Shown here piece after piece: positions 23,158-25,472 of a DNA stretch of 25,472 nucleotides; within the stretch, counting starts at the first letter, position 1, and each line of letters starts with the position of its first letter. The stretch is from an uncultured Collinsella sp. GTDB lineage: Bacteria > Actinomycetota > Coriobacteriia > Coriobacteriales > Coriobacteriaceae. Position numbers and translations under genes: made by a program. Under the pieces are notes generated by a model. That model was not told the DNA's origin, ran no database searches, and was given only the letters and a program-made list of their open reading frames with translations. The stretch lies in NCBI GenBank assembly GCA_902495155.1, contig CABUWD010000012.1, positions 1 through 25,472 of the forward strand, read 5' to 3'.

Positions 23158-24345
23158 ATGTCGAGCCTCACCGGTAAGTCATTGAACCCTGTTATGAATC
23201 GCAGGAGCGTTATCGCGAGCGCAGCAGGTCTGGGGGCGATGTCCATTCTAGCTGGCTGCTCCTCCAACGGCGGCGACAGTGGTTCCGCTTCGGGCGACGC
23301 TTCGTTTAAGATCGGCACCATCGGCCCACTGACCGGCGCCAACGCGTCCTACGGCAAGTCCGTTACACAGGCTGTCGAGCTTGGCTGCAAGGATTTCTCG
23401 ACTAAGGAACTGCCGCTTGTCAGCAAGGCCGAGGACGACCAGGCTGACGGCGAGAAGGCCGTCAACGCCTTCAACACCCTGCTCGACTGGGGCATGCAGG
23501 CCCTTGTCGGTCCGACCACCACGGGTGCGTCGGTCGCCGTTGCTGCTGAGTGCGGTAACGACCCCGAGACGTTCATGATTACCCCGTCCGCGTCCTCCGA
23601 GGACGTTACCAAGGGCAAGGATTGCGTCTTCCAGGTTTGCTTCACCGACCCCAACCAGGGTGTCAACGCTGCCAAGTTCCTGGCGCAGAAGTATGCGGAC
23701 GAGAAGTTCGTGCTGTTCTATAACTCCGGCGACGCCTATTCTTCGGGCATCGCAGATTCCTTTAAGGCCCAGGCCGCTGAGTCCAAGCTCGAGATTGTTG
23801 ACGAGGAGACCTTTAAGGACGACTCCGCCACGAGCTTTACCAACCAGCTGACCAAGGCCAAGCAGGCTGGCGCCACCATGATCTTTGCGCCGATCTACTA
23901 CACGCCGGCGTCCGTCCTGCTCAAGAACGCCAAGGACATGGGCTACGACGTCAAGATGATGGGCTGCGACGGCATGGACGGTATCCTGGGCGTTGAGGGC
24001 TTCGATACCTCTCTTGCCGAGGGTCTGCTGCTCATGACCCCGTTCTCCGCCGACGACGAGAAGAACGCCGACTTCGTCAACGCTTACAAAGATAAGTACG
24101 GCGATACCCCCGACCAGTTTGCCGCCGACGCCTACGACGGCGTGCATGCTGTGGTCGAGGCTCTCAAGGAGGCCGGCCTGGGTGTCGACGCCGACCCCAC
24201 CGAGGTTGCCGAGAAGCTTCCCGAGGCTATGCGCAACATTACTGTTGACGGCCTGACTGGCAAGCTCTCCTGGAACGATAAGGGTCAGGTCCAGAAGGAG
24301 CCCACGGCGTACGTCATCACTGACGGCAAGTACGTACAGGCCTAA
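23158..24345 (+). CDS. livJ: Branched-chain amino acid ABC transporter, binding lipoprotein
   Basis: The ATG at 23158 follows GAGAGGAGAG. The 395-residue protein starts with a lipoprotein signal: RR at 15-16, hydrophobic VIASAAGLGAMSI, and lipobox LAGC with Cys34 as the lipid site. A Ser/Gly linker follows. The rest is a periplasmic-binding-protein type I fold of the LivJ family: FKIGTIGPLTGANASYGKSV, DDQADGEKAVNAFNTLL, GMQALVGPTTTGASVAV, and the ending GKLSWNDKGQVQKEPTAYVI. As this is a Gram-positive type cell, it should sit on the outside of the membrane and hand leucine, isoleucine, valine or similar amino acids to LivHM. An intercistronic hairpin follows, then livH. The truncated paralogue upstream suggests that a second binding protein was once present. 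Confidence 0.94.
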   Translation: MSSLTGKSLNPVMNRRSVIASAAGLGAMSILAGCSSNGGDSGSASGDASFKIGTIGPLTGANASYGKSVTQAVELGCKDFSTKELPLVSKAEDDQADGEKAVNAFNTLLDWGMQALVGPTTTGASVAVAAECGNDPETFMITPSASSEDVTKGKDCVFQVCFTDPNQGVNAAKFLAQKYADEKFVLFYNSGDAYSSGIADSFKAQAAESKLEIVDEETFKDDSATSFTNQLTKAKQAGATMIFAPIYYTPASVLLKNAKDMGYDVKMMGCDGMDGILGVEGFDTSLAEGLLLMTPFSADDEKNADFVNAYKDKYGDTPDQFAADAYDGVHAVVEALKEAGLGVDADPTEVAEKLPEAMRNITVDGLTGKLSWNDKGQVQKEPTAYVITDGKYVQA

Positions 24346-24377
24346 TAGGCCGCCTTACATAGAGCGGTTTTGATCCC

Positions 24378-24406
24378 AAGCAGGGGAGGTTTGGCCTTCC
24401 CTGCTT
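24378..24406 (+). terminator. Intercistronic hairpin between livJ and livH
   Basis: AAGCAGGGGAGG (24378-24389) pairs with CCTTCCCTGCTT (24395-24406), 12 bp with one G-U pair, five-base loop. No T-run follows, so it is probably a partial terminator or a 3' stabiliser that lets the binding protein be made in excess over the permease. Confidence 0.6.
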
Positions 24407-24483
24407 GCTTGGTATCTAGGGACGATGTAACGTCCCTGTTTCATACATTAACTGGAAACCTATTCGAAAGGGGGATGTGGAAC

Positions 24484-25365
24484 ATGACGGTCTTTATCCA
24501 ATACCTGGTCAACGGCCTGTCCATGGGCAGCGTCTACGCCATCATCGCGTTGGGCTACACCATGGTCTACGGTATCGCCAAGATGCTCAACTTCGCTCAC
24601 GGCGATGTCATCATGGTCGGTGCCTATGTCTCGTTCTGCGCCACGTCGTATCTCGGCCTCCCGGGCTGGGCATCTGTAGTTCTCTCTTGCGTGGCCTGCA
24701 CGGTTCTCGGTGTTCTCATTGAGGGCCTGGCCTATAAGCCGCTGCGCCAAGCAGGCCCGCTGGCCGTTCTGATTACGGCTATCGGCGTGTCCTACTTCCT
24801 GCAGAACGCCGCGCAGCTTCTGTGGGGCGCCACGCCCAAGAACTTCACTTCGCTCGTCACCTTCCAGGTGCCGGAGTTCTTGGCCAAGTTCAACGTAAGC
24901 GCCGTCTCGCTCGTCACCATCGTCGCCTGCCTGGTTATCATGGCCGGCCTGATGTTCTTTACAGGTAAGACCAAGATGGGCAAGGCCATGCGCGCCGTGT
25001 CCGAGGACAAGGCTGCCGCTCAGCTCATGGGCATCAACGTCAACCGCACCATTTCGATGACGTTTGCCATCGGCTCTGCCCTTGCCGCCATCGCCGGCGT
25101 GCTGCTGTGCTCCTACTCGCCGGTGCTGCAGCCCACGACGGGTGCTATGCCTGGCATCAAGGCCTTCGACGCCGCTGTCTTCGGTGGCATCGGCTCCATC
25201 CCCGGCGCTTTTGTCGGCGGCATTCTCATCGGCATCATCGAAGCGATGGCGCAGGCTTACATTTCCACGAGCCTTGCCAACTCCATCGTCTTTGGTGTTC
25301 TGATCATCGTCCTGCTCGTCAAGCCTGCCGGCCTCTTGGGCAAGTACGTCCCCGAGAAGGTGTAG
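24484..25365 (+). CDS. livH: Branched-chain amino acid ABC transporter permease LivH
   Basis: I place the start at the ATG at 24484, nine bases after AAAGGGGG; the ATG at 24475 abuts that site and is too close. The 293-residue protein has about eight membrane spans and LivH motifs: QYLVNGLSMGSVYAIIALGYTMVYGIAKMLNFAHGD at the start, YKPLRQAGPLAVLITAIGVSYFLQN, GKAMRAVSEDKAAAQLMGI (the coupling loop to the ATPase) and FDAAVFGGIGSIPGAFVGG. It forms the channel together with LivM. The next gene begins ten bases or less after its stop. Confidence 0.96.
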   Translation: MTVFIQYLVNGLSMGSVYAIIALGYTMVYGIAKMLNFAHGDVIMVGAYVSFCATSYLGLPGWASVVLSCVACTVLGVLIEGLAYKPLRQAGPLAVLITAIGVSYFLQNAAQLLWGATPKNFTSLVTFQVPEFLAKFNVSAVSLVTIVACLVIMAGLMFFTGKTKMGKAMRAVSEDKAAAQLMGINVNRTISMTFAIGSALAAIAGVLLCSYSPVLQPTTGAMPGIKAFDAAVFGGIGSIPGAFVGGILIGIIEAMAQAYISTSLANSIVFGVLIIVLLVKPAGLLGKYVPEKV

Positions 25366-25374
25366 GTGAGCGTT

Positions 25375-25472
25375 ATGAAGTTTCTTAAAGACAAGCAGAC
25401 GCGTCACGACTTTGTTACGTACGCCATGTGCCTTGTGGCGTTCGCCATCGTGTTCTTTATGCAGTCCAACCA
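25375..25472 (+). CDS. livM: Branched-chain amino acid ABC transporter permease LivM (start only)
   Basis: Thirty-two codons are visible before the window ends. The ATG at 25375 follows AGGTGAG at a short distance; a GTG at 25366 in the same frame, directly after the livH stop, is an alternative. The visible protein has a basic start (MKFLKDKQTRHDF) and the beginning of the first membrane span (YAMCLVAFAIVFFMQ). Assignment as LivM rests mainly on its position after livH, the standard livJHMGF order; the sequence is too short to prove it. Confidence 0.75.
   Translation, partial: MKFLKDKQTRHDFVTYAMCLVAFAIVFFMQSN

Overview
The window is a GC-rich (about 60 %) bacterial chromosome segment. Its gene content (LctD/EtfB/EtfA lactate oxidation, clostridial-type single-chain PurL, LAXTG-type sorting signal, Liv amino-acid ABC operon) best fits a gut Coriobacteriia member such as Collinsella. 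That placement is an inference from protein style, not a database match. There is no phage, IS element, CRISPR array, rRNA or tRNA; it is a metabolic and transport region with one unusual surface-protein operon.

Layout, left to right. (1) 1-680, minus: N-terminal part of a TerB_N-domain protein, cut by the window edge. (2) 769-1485, minus: DUF554 membrane protein. (3) 1604-4810, minus: five tightly packed genes: a 98-aa orphan protein with a weak resemblance to DUF559/Vsr-like nuclease folds, a membrane-anchored extracellular protein, a secreted 199-aa protein, a tiny secreted protein with an LAQTG sorting signal, and a secreted 476-aa Cys-containing protein. I know no function for this set; it is the best candidate for an undescribed system. 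(4) 4811-5155: divergent control region with 11-bp-spaced direct repeats. (5) 5156-8781, plus: lctD-etfB-etfA, a probable electron-bifurcating/confurcating lactate dehydrogenase. (6) 8778-9590, minus: HD-domain hydrolase, ending in a 3-bp convergent overlap with etfA. (7) 9717-10722, plus: azlCD branched-chain amino acid exporter. (8) 10873-11895, plus: KdgT-family permease. (9) 12085-13227, plus: membrane diguanylate cyclase. (10) 13416-14351, minus: EamA/DMT transporter, with a strong terminator just before its RBS. (11) 14452-18198, minus: purL. (12) 18383-19945, plus: CPA2 cation:proton antiporter. (13) 20067-20816, minus: SDR oxidoreductase. (14) 21040-22383, minus: homoserine dehydrogenase. 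(15) 22585-25472, plus: an internally deleted remnant of a branched-chain amino acid binding protein, then intact livJ, livH and the start of livM.

Working together: lactate oxidation feeds electrons through ferredoxin-type EtfA. Amino acid metabolism is represented by hom (Thr/Met/Ile branch), Liv import and Azl export of branched-chain amino acids, and purine synthesis by purL. Most operon boundaries are marked by clear hairpin terminators. Several promoters look like extended -10 elements (TGC-TAYGAT) with weak -35 boxes.

All functional calls rest on reading the translated sequence; no searches were run. The ORFs opposite purL and hom are judged to be shadows caused by codon bias.
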